DNA of 64,000 nt, taken from the NCBI RefSeq assembly GCF_011759705.1, contig NZ_JAAOZF010000001.1, positions 1,609,152 through 1,673,151 of the forward strand, given 5' to 3'. Position 1 is the stretch's first letter. Each line of letters starts with the position of its first letter. Positions 17,129 through 26,946 of this stretch are shown here, piece after piece. The DNA is from Microbacterium ulmi. Lineage in GTDB: Bacteria; Actinomycetota; Actinomycetes; Actinomycetales; Microbacteriaceae. Position numbers and translations under genes: made by a program. A model generated the notes under the pieces. That model searched no databases and was not told the DNA's origin. It saw nothing but the letters and a program-made list of their open reading frames with translations.

Positions 17129-18880
17129 TCACTCGTCCCGCGCGAGACGCAGCTCGAGGCTCAGCTGGTCCGCATCGAGCTCCGCGAGGGCGTGCCGGAG
17201 GGTCGGCGTGCCGTAGAGGCCGCCGTGCGAGAGGTCGACGAGCTTCTCGCGCTGCTCCTGGATCAGCGCGAGACGCAGCTCGAGGAGATCCTTCGCGACG
17301 ACGGTCATGTCGTCGTCGGGCACGCGCTCGAAGACGCGAGCCGCCTTTCCCATGAGCTCGGGGGCGAAGGGCTCGCCGTTGCGCTTGACGAGGCTGTGGG
17401 TCGTGAGGGCGCCGAGTGCGGCGGTTCTGAGCTCGTCCTCGAGCCGCGACTGCTCCTCGCTGCCTGCGGCCTCGTCCTCGCCCTTCTCGAGCCGCAGCAG
17501 CCGCACGACCCACGGGAGCGTGAAGCCCTGCAGCATGAGGCTCACGAGGGCGACGAGGAACGCGACGAAGATGAGCAGTGGCCGGTCATGCGTCTCGCGC
17601 GGCAGGGTCTGCGCCGCCGCGAGCGTCACGACGCCGCGCATGCCGGCCCACACGATGATCGTCCCGTGCTTCCAGCCGAGCGGCGACGCCTGGTAGTAGT
17701 CGATGTCGGCGAGGGATCGCGAGATGCGGTTCCTCATCGACGACAGCCGGCGCTCGGTCTGCTCGGGAGTGGCCTGCGGGCCCCCGCGCCGAGGCGACGC
17801 CGCGTCGGCCTTCTGCGCGTCGCTCATCCCGGAGATGCGGTCGACCTGCCTGCTCATTAGCTCGAGCCGGTCGCGCATCTTGCTTCGCGCGCGGCGGCTC
17901 TGCGCCCACACGAGGAACGAGACGTAGGCGGTGCGAACGACGAGGATGACGGCGAGCGCTCCGAGGGCGAGTCCGATGGGCAGCAGGATGCCGTGACCCG
18001 CTTCGACGTTGCCGCGAACGATCTCGCGCAGCTCGAGACCCATGATGAGGAAGACCGCGCCCTCGAGCACGAGCTCGATCGTGCGCCAGTTGAGCGTGTC
18101 GGAGAGGCGCTGTTCGGGTGTGGAGTACCGCATCGCCCCCTGTCCCGTCATGATCCCTGCGACGACCGCTGCGACCAGGCCCGAGCCGCCGAGGTGCTCG
18201 GTCGGCAGATATGCCACGAACGGAATGATGAACCCGATCGCGGTGTTCGCCGCCGAGTTGGCGATCCATGCCCGCAGCCGGACGTTCGCGTAGCCGACGA
18301 CGGCGCCGACGAGGACGGCGATGACGACGCCCCATGCGAAGTTGCCGACGAACTCGCCGACCGACACGGTCCCGGCGACGACGGCCGCGATCGCCGTCCG
18401 CAGGATCACGAGGGCGGTCGCGTCGTTGAGCAGGCTCTCGCCCTCGAGCAGCGTCACGACGCGCCGTGAGACGCCGACGCGCTTGACGATGGAGGTCGCG
18501 ACGGCATCCGTGGGGCTCAGGATCGCCCCGAGCGCGAGCCCGATCAGCGGGTTCAGGCCGGGGACGAACAGCAGGAAGAAGCCCGCGAGGGCGAGCGAGC
18601 TCACGATCACGAGCACGACGGAGAGCCCGAAGACCGAGCTGAAGTCGCGGCGGAACTCGATCGCGGGAAGCGAGATCGCCGCCGAGTACAGGAGCGGGGG
18701 CAGGATGCCGACGAGGATGATCTCCGGCTCGATGAGCGGGATCTCGACGAACGGCACCGTGCTGACGCCGAGCCCGATGATCACGAGGACGAGGGGGCCG
18801 GCGATCTTCAGGCGCGGTCCGATGGCGGTTGCGACGGCGATGACGACGATGCCGAGGATGAGGACGATGAGCGGGTCCAT
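17129..18880 (-). CDS. Na+/H+ antiporter, CPA1 family
   Basis: 583 residues with about eleven hydrophobic segments in the first 350, including the conserved LSPTDAVATSIV stretch and LLEGESLLNDATALVI, both characteristic of NhaP/NhaK-type CPA1 exchangers (the Asp in DATA is the ion-binding residue). A hydrophilic region with a GMRGVVTLAAA segment and a charged C-terminal cytoplasmic domain of about 130 residues follow. It should exchange Na+ (or K+) for H+ across the membrane for pH and salt homeostasis. It starts six bases after the malate dehydrogenase stop, so the two are probably co-transcribed. Confidence 0.93.
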   Translation of the reverse strand: MDPLIVLILGIVVIAVATAIGPRLKIAGPLVLVIIGLGVSTVPFVEIPLIEPEIILVGILPPLLYSAAISLPAIEFRRDFSSVFGLSVVLVIVSSLALAGFFLLFVPGLNPLIGLALGAILSPTDAVATSIVKRVGVSRRVVTLLEGESLLNDATALVILRTAIAAVVAGTVSVGEFVGNFAWGVVIAVLVGAVVGYANVRLRAWIANSAANTAIGFIIPFVAYLPTEHLGGSGLVAAVVAGIMTGQGAMRYSTPEQRLSDTLNWRTIELVLEGAVFLIMGLELREIVRGNVEAGHGILLPIGLALGALAVILVVRTAYVSFLVWAQSRRARSKMRDRLELMSRQVDRISGMSDAQKADAASPRRGGPQATPEQTERRLSSMRNRISRSLADIDYYQASPLGWKHGTIIVWAGMRGVVTLAAAQTLPRETHDRPLLIFVAFLVALVSLMLQGFTLPWVVRLLRLEKGEDEAAGSEEQSRLEDELRTAALGALTTHSLVKRNGEPFAPELMGKAARVFERVPDDDMTVVAKDLLELRLALIQEQREKLVDLSHGGLYGTPTLRHALAELDADQLSLELRLARDE

Positions 18881-18886
18881 CGCGCG

Positions 18887-19897
18887 TCAGACCAGGCCCA
18901 GGGCACGGACGGCGTCACGCTCCGCGACGAGCTCCGCGACGGACGCGTCGACGTATCGGCGCGCGCGTTCGTCGAGCGCGAGACCCTCCACGACGCGGTA
19001 GCCCGATCCGTCGGACAGGACGGGGAAGGAGCACACGAGCCCCTCGGGCACGCCGTACTCCCCGCGGGAGACGACGGCGGCCGAGGTCGGGTCATCCCCG
19101 GTGCCGAGCACGTCGTCGCGCACGTGCTCGATCGCGGCGTTCGCCGCGGAGGCGACCGACGACGACCCGCGCACCTCGATGATCTCGGCGCCGCGCCTGG
19201 CGACTCGCGGGATGAACTCGTCGTCGAGCCAGCGGGTCGCGACATCCTGGCCCCCGAGGGCGTCCGCGAGCGCCCTCTCGACCGGGACGCCTCCGACCGT
19301 CGCGTGCTCGACGTCGGGGAACTGCGTCGCCGAGTGGTTGCCCCACACCGCGACCCCCCGGATCGCGTCGGGCCGCACGCCGAGCCTCTCCGACAGCTGG
19401 CCGACGGCCCGGTTGTGGTCGAGCCGCGTGAGCGCCGTGAAGCGGTCTGCGGGGACATCGGGGGCGGATGCCGCGGCGATCAGCGCGTTCGTGTTGGCGG
19501 GGTTGCCGACCACGACGACGCGGACGGCATCGGATGCCCCCGCGTTGATGGCGGCGCCCTGGGGGCCGAAGATGCCCGCATTGGCGGCGAGGAGGTCGGC
19601 GCGCTCCATGCCCGGCCCGCGGGGGCGTGCGCCGACGAGCAGCGCGATGTCCGTGCCGTCGAACGCCGTGCGCGCGTCGTCGGTGACGTCGACGCCGTGC
19701 AGGAGCGGGAACGCGCAGTCCTGCAGCTCGAGGGCCGCGCCCTGCGCCGCCTTCATGCCCTGGGGGATCTCGAGCAGCCTCAGCCGGACGGGGCGACCGG
19801 GTCCGAGCATGTCTCCCGCTGCGATCCGGAACAGGAGTGCGTACCCGATCTGGCCCCCCGCTCCGGTGATCGTCACGGTCGTGGGTTCGTGCGCCAT
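18887..19897 (-). CDS. mdh: Malate dehydrogenase (NAD-dependent)
   Basis: 336 residues, typical for the cytosolic-type bacterial malate dehydrogenase. It has the NAD-binding TGAGGQIG (11-18), the mobile-loop [10 protein letters not shown] with catalytic-site arginines (about 91-99), NPANTNAL, the LDHNR motif (D160) and the catalytic His in WGNHSATQ (H188). It interconverts malate and oxaloacetate in the TCA cycle. A CATAGGCT -10 sequence lies just upstream of the ATG, leaving room for only a few untranslated bases, so the mRNA is probably leaderless. The antiporter gene follows at once. Confidence 0.97.
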   Translation of the reverse strand: MAHEPTTVTITGAGGQIGYALLFRIAAGDMLGPGRPVRLRLLEIPQGMKAAQGAALELQDCAFPLLHGVDVTDDARTAFDGTDIALLVGARPRGPGMERADLLAANAGIFGPQGAAINAGASDAVRVVVVGNPANTNALIAAASAPDVPADRFTALTRLDHNRAVGQLSERLGVRPDAIRGVAVWGNHSATQFPDVEHATVGGVPVERALADALGGQDVATRWLDDEFIPRVARRGAEIIEVRGSSSVASAANAAIEHVRDDVLGTGDDPTSAAVVSRGEYGVPEGLVCSFPVLSDGSGYRVVEGLALDERARRYVDASVAELVAERDAVRALGLV

Positions 19898-19990
19898 GAG
19901 CCGAGCCTATGCCCGGCGGCCGGACGCGAGAGACCCGCGCGACCAGCCGATTTCCCCGCATGCGCGGCATGACCGCGGTAACTTGAGCGC

Positions 19991-20869
19991 ATGACGTTCA
20001 ACGACAACGCCAGCGTCGGGGGGAACACGGCCAGGCGCAGGGGGCCGGGCGGTGCCATCGCGGCGGGTGGCGGCGTCGCAGGTCTCGGGGCCATCGCGGT
20101 CCTGCTGCTGAACCTGTTCACGGGCGGGAACTTCTCGGGGCTGCTGGGCGGGCTCGGCGGCACGCCGCAGGCCGGCGGCGAGGACGCGGTCGTCGCGAAC
20201 TGCCAGACCGGCGCCGACGCCAACGCGAACGACGCGTGCCGCATCGCCGCGACGCAGCTCGTGCTGGACGGGTACTGGGAGGACCAGGTGCGCGGCTACC
20301 GTCCGCCGACGCTCGTGATCGTCGACCAGTCCACCTCGACGCGGTGCGGCACGGCGTCGAACGCCACGGGGCCCTTCTACTGCCCGCCCGAGGAGACGGT
20401 CTACATCGATCCGACGTTCTTCGGCATCCTTCGCCAGCAGTTCGGCGCGACGGCGGGCTCGCTCGCGCAGATGTATGTGCTGGCCCACGAGTACGGCCAT
20501 CACATCCAGCAGATCACCGGCATCATGGACGCCTACCCGAACAACGGCACGGGTGCGACGAGCAACGGCGTGCGCACAGAGCTGCAGGCCGACTGCTTCG
20601 CCGGCGCGTGGGTCGCGAACGCCGCCAACGAGAGGGACGCGAACGGCGTCTCGTACCTGCAGCCGCCGACCGAGGAGCAGATCCGCGATGCTCTGGACGC
20701 GGCGGGCACCGTCGGCGACGACCACATCCAGGAGCAGTCGGGGGGCTTCGTCAACCCCGAGAGCTGGACGCACGGGTCGAGCGAGCAGCGTCAGCGGTGG
20801 TTCGCGACGGGATATCAGAACGGGCTCGGCTCGTGCGACACCTTCGCCGTGTCGGGGAGCGGGCTGTGA
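19991..20869 (+). CDS. Neutral zinc metallopeptidase, YpfJ/KPN_02809 family
   Basis: 292 residues. A hydrophilic start is followed by one transmembrane segment (about residues 20-40), then a Gly-rich linker and the peptidase domain. The zinc site HEYGH lies at residues 166-170, followed by a second conserved region (ELQADCFAGAW) that supplies the third ligand, as in this family. The extracytoplasmic domain contains several Cys residues. The natural substrate of the family is unknown. A TAACTT -10 lies about ten bases before the ATG, so the message is near-leaderless. The TGA overlaps the next GTG start. Confidence 0.9.
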   Translation: MTFNDNASVGGNTARRRGPGGAIAAGGGVAGLGAIAVLLLNLFTGGNFSGLLGGLGGTPQAGGEDAVVANCQTGADANANDACRIAATQLVLDGYWEDQVRGYRPPTLVIVDQSTSTRCGTASNATGPFYCPPEETVYIDPTFFGILRQQFGATAGSLAQMYVLAHEYGHHIQQITGIMDAYPNNGTGATSNGVRTELQADCFAGAWVANAANERDANGVSYLQPPTEEQIRDALDAAGTVGDDHIQEQSGGFVNPESWTHGSSEQRQRWFATGYQNGLGSCDTFAVSGSGL

Positions 20870-21930
20870 GCGGCCCCGCGCATCTCGACGGCATCCTGTA
20901 TCCGCCGATCGAGCCCTACGAGACCGGCGAGCTCCTCGTCGGCGACGGGAATCGCGTCTACTGGGAGCAGTCCGGCAACCCGCACGGCCGACCCGTCGTG
21001 TTCCTGCACGGGGGTCCGGGTGCAGGAACGTCCGACTGGCACCGCCGCTTCTTCGACCCGGATCGCTACCGCATCATCCTGTTCGACCAGCGCGGATGCG
21101 GGCGCTCCACTCCGCACGCGAGCACGCCCGACGCCGACCTGCGCCACAACACGACATGGCACCTCGTCGCCGACATCGAGCTGCTGCGGCGCAACCTCGG
21201 GATCGACCGGTGGCAGGTCTTCGGCGGTTCGTGGGGGAGCGCCCTCGCGCTCGCATACGCCCAGGCGCATCCGCAGGTCGTGTCGGAGCTCGTGCTCCGA
21301 GGGATCTTCACGCTGCGCCGGCACGAGCTCGAATGGTTCTACGAGGGCGGGGCCTCGGCGATCTATCCGGATCTGTGGGAGGACTTCATCGCGCAGATCC
21401 CCGTGCTCGAGCGGTCACGGCTGATCGAGGCGTACCATCGGCGCCTCTCCGACCCCGATCCCGCTGTGCACGTCCCCGCGGGCGTCGCGTGGACGACCTG
21501 GGAGTCGGCGACGCTCTCGCTGCTGCCGGACCAGGACCGGGTCGCGACGATGGGCGAGACCGCCGCCGCGACCGCCTTCGCGCGCATCGAGAACCACTAC
21601 TTCATGAACGGCGGATGGTTCGAGGAAGGGCAGCTCATCGCGGGCGTCGACGCGATCCGCGGCATCCCGGCCGTCATCGTGCAGGGCCGATACGACGTCT
21701 GCACCCCCATCATGACGGCATGGGACCTGCATCGGGCGTGGCCGGAGGCGGAGCTCGTCATCGTGCAGGACGCCTCGCACGCGGCATCCGAGCCCGGCAT
21801 CGCGCGGGCGCTGCGCGCCGCGACCGACCGCTTCGCGGGGCGACCCGCCGACGCGGCGGCCGAGCGTGGCGGCGAAGAGGGGCCGGATGATGCCCCCGAC
21901 GAGGCCGGCGGGCCCCTCGGCCTCGCCTAG
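20866..21930 (+). CDS. pip: Prolyl iminopeptidase (alpha/beta hydrolase)
   Basis: 354 residues from a GTG overlapping the upstream stop. It has the oxyanion segment HGGPGAGTSDWHRRFFDP and DQRGCGRSTPH, the nucleophile elbow GGSWG (Ser122), the acid in GRYDVCTP and the His in DASHAASEPG, all diagnostic of S33 prolyl iminopeptidases, which remove N-terminal proline. About 35 extra C-terminal residues rich in Ala, Gly and Asp go beyond the usual 315-320 length. Its TAG shares bases with the TAG of the convergent GMC oxidoreductase gene (CTAG at 21927-21930), so no spacer or separate terminator exists between them. Confidence 0.94.
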   Translation: MSGPAHLDGILYPPIEPYETGELLVGDGNRVYWEQSGNPHGRPVVFLHGGPGAGTSDWHRRFFDPDRYRIILFDQRGCGRSTPHASTPDADLRHNTTWHLVADIELLRRNLGIDRWQVFGGSWGSALALAYAQAHPQVVSELVLRGIFTLRRHELEWFYEGGASAIYPDLWEDFIAQIPVLERSRLIEAYHRRLSDPDPAVHVPAGVAWTTWESATLSLLPDQDRVATMGETAAATAFARIENHYFMNGGWFEEGQLIAGVDAIRGIPAVIVQGRYDVCTPIMTAWDLHRAWPEAELVIVQDASHAASEPGIARALRAATDRFAGRPADAAAERGGEEGPDDAPDEAGGPLGLA

Positions 21931-23684
21931 CGGCCCGCCGCCCTCCGGTCGGGCCGGGTGCCGCGGACGAGGTCGGCCGCGCGCTCGCCGATGACGATCG
22001 CCGCGGCGTTCGTGTGGCCGCGGATGATGGTGGGCATGACCGAGGCGTCCGCGACACGCAGGCCCTCGACACCGCGGACCCGCAGGTCGGGATCGACGAC
22101 GGATGCCGCATCCTCCCCCATCCGCGCGGTGCCGACGGGGTGGTACAGCGTGTGCGAGTAGCGCCGCAGCGACAGCTCGGCGCGCTCGGCCGGCGTCATG
22201 CGCTCGCCCGCCTCCGGCTGGACCCACCCGCCCGTCGTGACGGTCCGCATGGCGTCGGTGTCGAGGATGCGCTCGCACTCCGCGAGGCCCGCGAGCAGGG
22301 TCCGCTCGTCCATCCCGTCGGGGTCGGTCAGGTACGCCGGGTCGATGACGGCTTTCGCGGTCGGGTCGGCCGAGGCGAGCCGGATCGTGCCGCGGCTGCG
22401 GGGGCGCAGCAGAATCGCGGCGACCGTGACGCCCTCGGCGGGCGTCGGGACGAGCCCTTCGCCGATGTAGGGCGCGGTCGCGAAGATGAGCTCGACGTCG
22501 GGCAGCCCGGCGGGCATGCCTGCACGGTCGGCGACCGGCGTGCGGACGAACCCGTAGGCCTCCGCGACGTTGGACGACAGCATCCCCGTGCGCGTCGTGA
22601 GGTACCGTGCGAGCTGGCCGGCACTCGTCGCCCTGTGCAGCGTGCCTCCGACGGCTGCGGGCGCGAGGCCGGAGACGAGGTGGTCCTGCAGGTCCGCGCC
22701 GACGCCGGGCGCGTCGACGACGAGCGGGATGCCGTGCTCGGCGAGGTGGTCGGCCGGGCCGATGCCGCTCAGCATGAGCAGCTGCGGAGTGTTGACCGAC
22801 CCCCCGCTGAGGATGACCTCGCGCCGCGCGAGCGCGTGACGCGAGACGCCGTCGATGTCGACGTAGACGCCCGTCGCGCGGGGAGCCGCGGCATCCTCTC
22901 GGGAGAACGTGACCCTGCGCACGAGCGCTCCTGTGACGACGCGCAGGTTCGACCGTCGCCGAGCGGGGCGCAGGTAGGCGTCGGCCGTCGAGGCGCGGGC
23001 GCCGCGGTGGATCGAGGTCATCGTCTGCGAGAACCCCTGGCCCTCGGGCAGGTTCGGCGGTGTCACGGAGTGGCCGGCCTCGCGTGCCGCCTCGAGGAAG
23101 GCTGCCGTGTGCGGCCGGGGGTCGCGCTGGTGCTCGACGGCCTGCGGGCCGTCCGTGCCCTGGGTCGGGTGTGCGGCATCCTGCGTGCGCTCGACGCGTC
23201 GGAAGTACGGCACGAGCGATGCCCACGACCAGCTCTCGCCCGCCGTCTCGGCCCACTCGTCGTAGTCGGCCGCGAAGCCGCGGATCCACATCATGGCGTT
23301 GAGCGACGAAGACCCGCCGAGCGTCTTGCCGCGGGGCCAGAAGATCGTGCGGTTCTCGAGCGCGGGCTGGGGGACGGTGTCGTAGCTCCAGTCGTAGGGG
23401 CCTCGGAAGAGCCTCGTGAACGCCGCGGGGATGTGCAGCTCGGGGGCCCGATCGGGGGCGCCGGCCTCGAGGAGGAGCACAGAGACGGACGGATCCTCGC
23501 TGAGCCGAGCCGCGAGCGCGGCTCCCGCTGACCCCGCCCCGACGATGACGTAGTCGGCGTCGAGGTCCACCCTGCGCGCGCTCCTCGGGCCCGCCCTCCC
23601 GTCGAGTGTCCACGACACCCGGCCGGGAACGCCCCGAGAGCCGGGTCTCCTGGACGCTCGGGGATCGGCCGCCGCGCGCGTCAT
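21927..23684 (-). CDS. GMC-family FAD oxidoreductase (choline dehydrogenase-like)
   Basis: 585 residues. A 40-residue N-terminal extension precedes the FAD-binding GAGSAG (49-54). The GMC signatures GKTLGGSSSLNAMMWIRG and GGSVNTPQLLMLSGIG are present, as are the C-terminal active-site region YHPVGTARMG and GHTNAA (His/Asn). It should oxidise an alcohol to an aldehyde, with membrane quinone or oxygen as acceptor. The ATG overlaps the stop of the aldehyde dehydrogenase gene (ATGA), so the two probably act in sequence on the same substrate, alcohol to aldehyde to acid. The substrate is not readable from sequence; choline is only a family-level guess. Confidence 0.92.
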   Translation of the reverse strand: MTRAAADPRASRRPGSRGVPGRVSWTLDGRAGPRSARRVDLDADYVIVGAGSAGAALAARLSEDPSVSVLLLEAGAPDRAPELHIPAAFTRLFRGPYDWSYDTVPQPALENRTIFWPRGKTLGGSSSLNAMMWIRGFAADYDEWAETAGESWSWASLVPYFRRVERTQDAAHPTQGTDGPQAVEHQRDPRPHTAAFLEAAREAGHSVTPPNLPEGQGFSQTMTSIHRGARASTADAYLRPARRRSNLRVVTGALVRRVTFSREDAAAPRATGVYVDIDGVSRHALARREVILSGGSVNTPQLLMLSGIGPADHLAEHGIPLVVDAPGVGADLQDHLVSGLAPAAVGGTLHRATSAGQLARYLTTRTGMLSSNVAEAYGFVRTPVADRAGMPAGLPDVELIFATAPYIGEGLVPTPAEGVTVAAILLRPRSRGTIRLASADPTAKAVIDPAYLTDPDGMDERTLLAGLAECERILDTDAMRTVTTGGWVQPEAGERMTPAERAELSLRRYSHTLYHPVGTARMGEDAASVVDPDLRVRGVEGLRVADASVMPTIIRGHTNAAAIVIGERAADLVRGTRPDRRAAGR

Positions 23685-25474
23685 GCGCGGAACGCCCGGG
23701 CGAGCGTCACGGCGAGCTTCGCCCTGCTGCCGTCGATGCGGAAGCGCGTGAGCCCCTCGCTGACGACCGCGCCCGTGCGCGACGTCACGAACCACGGCGG
23801 CTTCGGGAGCGCCGAGAACCGGCCACCGCGCACGGCCGCGCCGGCCGACCGAGGGAAGGGGCGGAACGGGCCGCGCGTCACCGAGCGCTCGACGCCGTCG
23901 AGGAGCATCGCGTTGTGCACGACGCCGATGCCGCTCTCGACGTCTCGCAGCGTGCCGCCGGGGAACCCGCCCCACGTCAGGGTGGGGGTCAGGAACCCGA
24001 ACGCCGTCCACGAGTTGACAGCGATCGCGCCGTAGCGCAGATCGGCGATCGCGCGCTCGAAGCCGCCTCCGAGCGCGGCCTCGGTCGCAGGGTCGATGAG
24101 CACGTTCGCGCCGAGCGTGCCGGCGAGCTCGTCGTTCGCGTGCGCGACGGCTGCGTCGAGGAACACCTGGCCGTTGCCGGCGAGCTGGACGACGCCGAGG
24201 ACGGGCGCGAAGTACTCCGTCGTCTCGATGGCTGACGCGTCGCCGCCCGCGGCGATCTCCACGATCGCGCGGGTGCCGTCGGGCGCCCAGTGCGCGGACG
24301 GATAGTCGGATGCCGCGGCCGCGAGCTTCTCGTCACTGCGCGGATACCACGTCGGGCGCGTGGGCGCCCCGTCGTACGCCGTCCGCAGGGCGTCGAGGAA
24401 CGCCTCGCGCTGAGGCCAGTCCGCGCTGAGGATCACGACCTGCCCCGCGATGCAGTTGTGCCCGCTGTTCTGGAGCCGCATCGTCGTGATGTGCTCCGCA
24501 TGGAAGCGCAGGTCGGTGTCGCTCCACCGGCCGGGGACGACGATGATCGGCGAGACTCCGCCCAGCTCGGCCGTGATGGGCTTGGCGAGCTGAGGCCGGT
24601 TCTCGCGGCGCCGTCGGGCGCCGGCGGGGCCCGTTCCCCACACGATCGCGTCGAAGGTCGGCTTGGCCCCCGTGATGTGCACGTGGTCGATCCCGTCGTG
24701 CCGTGTCAGATACGCCCCGACGTCGCCCCCGCCCGTCACGATGCGCACGAACCCCGGCTCGATGAGGGGCGCGAGCGCGCGCTCGAAGACCGGGAGGAGG
24801 GCATCCTGCGTCGGGTTGAGCTTGAGCAGCGCCACGCGGTTGAACGCGAGAAGCTCGTAGAGCACGTCGAGGACGGGGATCGACGCGACGTTCCCTGCGC
24901 CGAGCACGAGCCCGACGCCGCCCGGCGTCGCGGGGTGCAGCTGCCCGAGCCCTGCGCGGCGGCGGGCCTCGGCATCCGTCACCCCCGGCTCGAACCACAC
25001 CTCGCCCGTGTATCCCGACAGCAGCAGCCCGTCCAGGGGGTCGAGCGGGAACGTGCGTGCGCGCAGCCGCCCGCCCGGTGCGCTCGCCGTCGTGACGCCG
25101 TCGAGGGGGCCCGCGCCCTTCGCGAGCTTCGCGAGGGTCGAGCGGTAGGCGTCGAGCGCGACGAGAACGGCGTAGGGCCCCGAGAGCCACTCCTCGCCGC
25201 GGAGGGGATGCCCCGGCTCGAGGCCCTTGGAGGTCGATGCGACGTCGGCCCATTCCTCGGCGACGGCGCCCGTCGCGGCGCGGACCCGCTCGAGCAGGCG
25301 ACCGCGCTGGTCGAGGGTCAGGTGCGTCCAGGTGCTCGCTCCCGTGCGGAGCGCGTCGATCGCCGCATCGAGCGAGGGGGCGGATGCCGGGACCGCGGCA
25401 GCCGCGGCAGGGCGGGGGGAGCGAGGCGCTTCGGCGGCGGACGTCTTCGTGGCCGGCTTCGCGGTGGGTGACAC
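23681..25474 (-). CDS. Aldehyde dehydrogenase family protein
   Basis: 597 residues from a GTG preceded six bases upstream by AAGGAG, which decides the start over longer in-frame options. A disordered Ala/Pro-rich N-terminus (about 40 residues) precedes the ALDH fold. The catalytic Cys is in SGHNCIAGQ (C341) and the general base in TAELGGVSP (E303). The extended C-terminus (about 100 residues beyond the fold) is longer than the usual 480-500-residue ALDH. It is coupled to the GMC oxidoreductase gene. Because it follows the kynurenine genes on the same strand it might process a tryptophan-derived aldehyde, but a hairpin and a 161-bp gap separate the two groups, so that link is weak. Confidence 0.88.
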   Translation of the reverse strand: MSPTAKPATKTSAAEAPRSPRPAAAAAVPASAPSLDAAIDALRTGASTWTHLTLDQRGRLLERVRAATGAVAEEWADVASTSKGLEPGHPLRGEEWLSGPYAVLVALDAYRSTLAKLAKGAGPLDGVTTASAPGGRLRARTFPLDPLDGLLLSGYTGEVWFEPGVTDAEARRRAGLGQLHPATPGGVGLVLGAGNVASIPVLDVLYELLAFNRVALLKLNPTQDALLPVFERALAPLIEPGFVRIVTGGGDVGAYLTRHDGIDHVHITGAKPTFDAIVWGTGPAGARRRRENRPQLAKPITAELGGVSPIIVVPGRWSDTDLRFHAEHITTMRLQNSGHNCIAGQVVILSADWPQREAFLDALRTAYDGAPTRPTWYPRSDEKLAAAASDYPSAHWAPDGTRAIVEIAAGGDASAIETTEYFAPVLGVVQLAGNGQVFLDAAVAHANDELAGTLGANVLIDPATEAALGGGFERAIADLRYGAIAVNSWTAFGFLTPTLTWGGFPGGTLRDVESGIGVVHNAMLLDGVERSVTRGPFRPFPRSAGAAVRGGRFSALPKPPWFVTSRTGAVVSEGLTRFRIDGSRAKLAVTLARAFRA

Positions 25475-25592
25475 GGCGCTCTCCTTCGGGCGTGGCGTGC
25501 GCGGGGCGGGATCCCAGCTTACGTCGCGGCGGTGCTTCCGATCCTGGGACTCGGTGCCGCGGCATCCGCCACCGGGTCCCGATGCCATGATC

Positions 25593-25618
25593 CGGGATGC
25601 CGCGCGCGGCGCATCCCG
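25593..25618 (-). terminator. Hairpin downstream of kynureninase
   Basis: A perfect 8-bp inverted repeat (CGGGATGC at 25593-25600 and GCATCCCG at 25611-25618) with a 10-base all-GC loop lies 18 bases past the kynureninase stop. There is no T-run, so it is at best a weak or factor-assisted terminator. Both arms contain the over-represented GGATGCC-type sequence. Confidence 0.35.
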
Positions 25619-25635
25619 CAGGGCGGTGCCGGGGC

Positions 25636-26946
25636 TCAGGCCCCCGTGATCTCGCGGAGCGCGACCGATACGGCGTGCAGGCCGTGGAGCGTCTCGAGGA
25701 AGCTCGTCGACAGCGGTGAGAGGCCGATGCGCAGGCCTCCCGGATCGCGGTAGTCGGGGATCACGTCGCGCGACCACAGCAGCGCCGTGACGTCGCGCAT
25801 CGCGGGGTGGGAGAGGGTCACGTGCCCGCCGCGCAGCGCGGCATCGCGCGGAGAGGCGACCTCCACGCCGAGCGGCGCGAGCAGGGCGTCGGACACCCGC
25901 ACGGCGAAGCCCGTGAGCGCGATCGACTTCGCGCGTATCGCCGGGACGCCGGCCTCCGCGATCATGGCGAGCGAGTCCTGCATCGCGAGCATCCCGAGGA
26001 TCGGAGGCGTCCCCGACAGGAATCGCCGCATGCCCGTCGCGGGGAGATACGCCGGCCCCATCGCGAACACGTCGGCGGCGCCCATCCACCCCTGGATCGG
26101 CTGGCGGAGGAATGCCTGGCGCCGCGCCGCCACGTACGCGAAGGCGGGCGATCCCGGGCCGCCGCTGAGGTACTTGTACGTGCACCCGACCGCGAGGTCG
26201 AACCCCCACGCATCCGCCTCGACGGGCACAGACCCGGCCGAATGGCACAGGTCCCACAGGACGAGCGCGCCCGCGTCGTGTGCGGTGCGGGTGAGGGCGG
26301 CGGCATCCGTCAGGTAGCCCGAGCGGTACGCGACGTGGCTCAGGAGCACGACCGCCGTCTCGGGGCCGACGACCGCGGCGAGCGCGTCCGCGTCGACGCC
26401 CATGGCGTGATCGTCGCCGCGCCCGCTCGAGGCCGCACCGGCCCGGCCCGCGGAGCCTCCGGGCGTGTGCGCCGAGTCGATCCAGCGCACGCGGCCGCCG
26501 CGCTCGGCGGCGATGCCCTCGACAAGATAGCGGTCGGTCGGGAACTCGTCGCGGTCGACCACGATCTCGACGCGGGCCGGATCTGCGGCGAGCTGGGCGT
26601 CGAAGGCGCAGCGCAGGAGCTTGTAGAGGAGCACCGTCGTCGAGTCCCCGACGACGGTCTGCCCCGGCGCGGCGCCGATGACCCAGCGCCCGATCGCGTC
26701 GCCGATCTCGAACGGGAGGTCCATCCACGACTCGTCCCAGCCGCGGATCAGGCGGCCGCCCCACTCGTCTGTCACGAACCGCGACAGACGATCCGCCGTC
26801 GCCTTCGGCGGCCTGCCGAGCGAGTTCCCGTCGAAGTAGACGAGCCACGCCGAGGAGTCGGTCCCGACGAACAGGTCGCGGTATCGGGCGAGCGGATCCG
26901 CGCGGTCGAGGTCGATCGCCTCGGCCGCCCACGGGTCAGACGTCAT
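25636..26946 (-). CDS. kynU: Kynureninase
   Basis: 436 residues, PLP-dependent fold type I. It has the N-terminal YFDGNSLGRPPK signature, the substrate-site GWDESWMDLP, the phosphate-site GDSTTV and the PLP lysine in YKYLSGGPGSPAF (K258). It cleaves L-kynurenine to anthranilate and L-alanine. The start codon lies inside the last 11 bases of the upstream amidohydrolase gene, so the two are translated together. With tryptophan 2,3-dioxygenase two genes upstream it forms a compact tryptophan-to-anthranilate operon. A stretch around residues 155-185 rich in Gly/Ala is an insertion relative to shorter homologues. Confidence 0.95.
   Translation of the reverse strand: MTSDPWAAEAIDLDRADPLARYRDLFVGTDSSAWLVYFDGNSLGRPPKATADRLSRFVTDEWGGRLIRGWDESWMDLPFEIGDAIGRWVIGAAPGQTVVGDSTTVLLYKLLRCAFDAQLAADPARVEIVVDRDEFPTDRYLVEGIAAERGGRVRWIDSAHTPGGSAGRAGAASSGRGDDHAMGVDADALAAVVGPETAVVLLSHVAYRSGYLTDAAALTRTAHDAGALVLWDLCHSAGSVPVEADAWGFDLAVGCTYKYLSGGPGSPAFAYVAARRQAFLRQPIQGWMGAADVFAMGPAYLPATGMRRFLSGTPPILGMLAMQDSLAMIAEAGVPAIRAKSIALTGFAVRVSDALLAPLGVEVASPRDAALRGGHVTLSHPAMRDVTALLWSRDVIPDYRDPGGLRIGLSPLSTSFLETLHGLHAVSVALREITGA

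Noticed and set aside
21415..23613. 732-codon minus-strand frame overlapping the GMC oxidoreductase gene and the end of the pip gene
   Set aside because: It is a shifted frame of the same strand with Arg/Gly-rich low-complexity sequence; the true GMC frame has FAD and active-site motifs.
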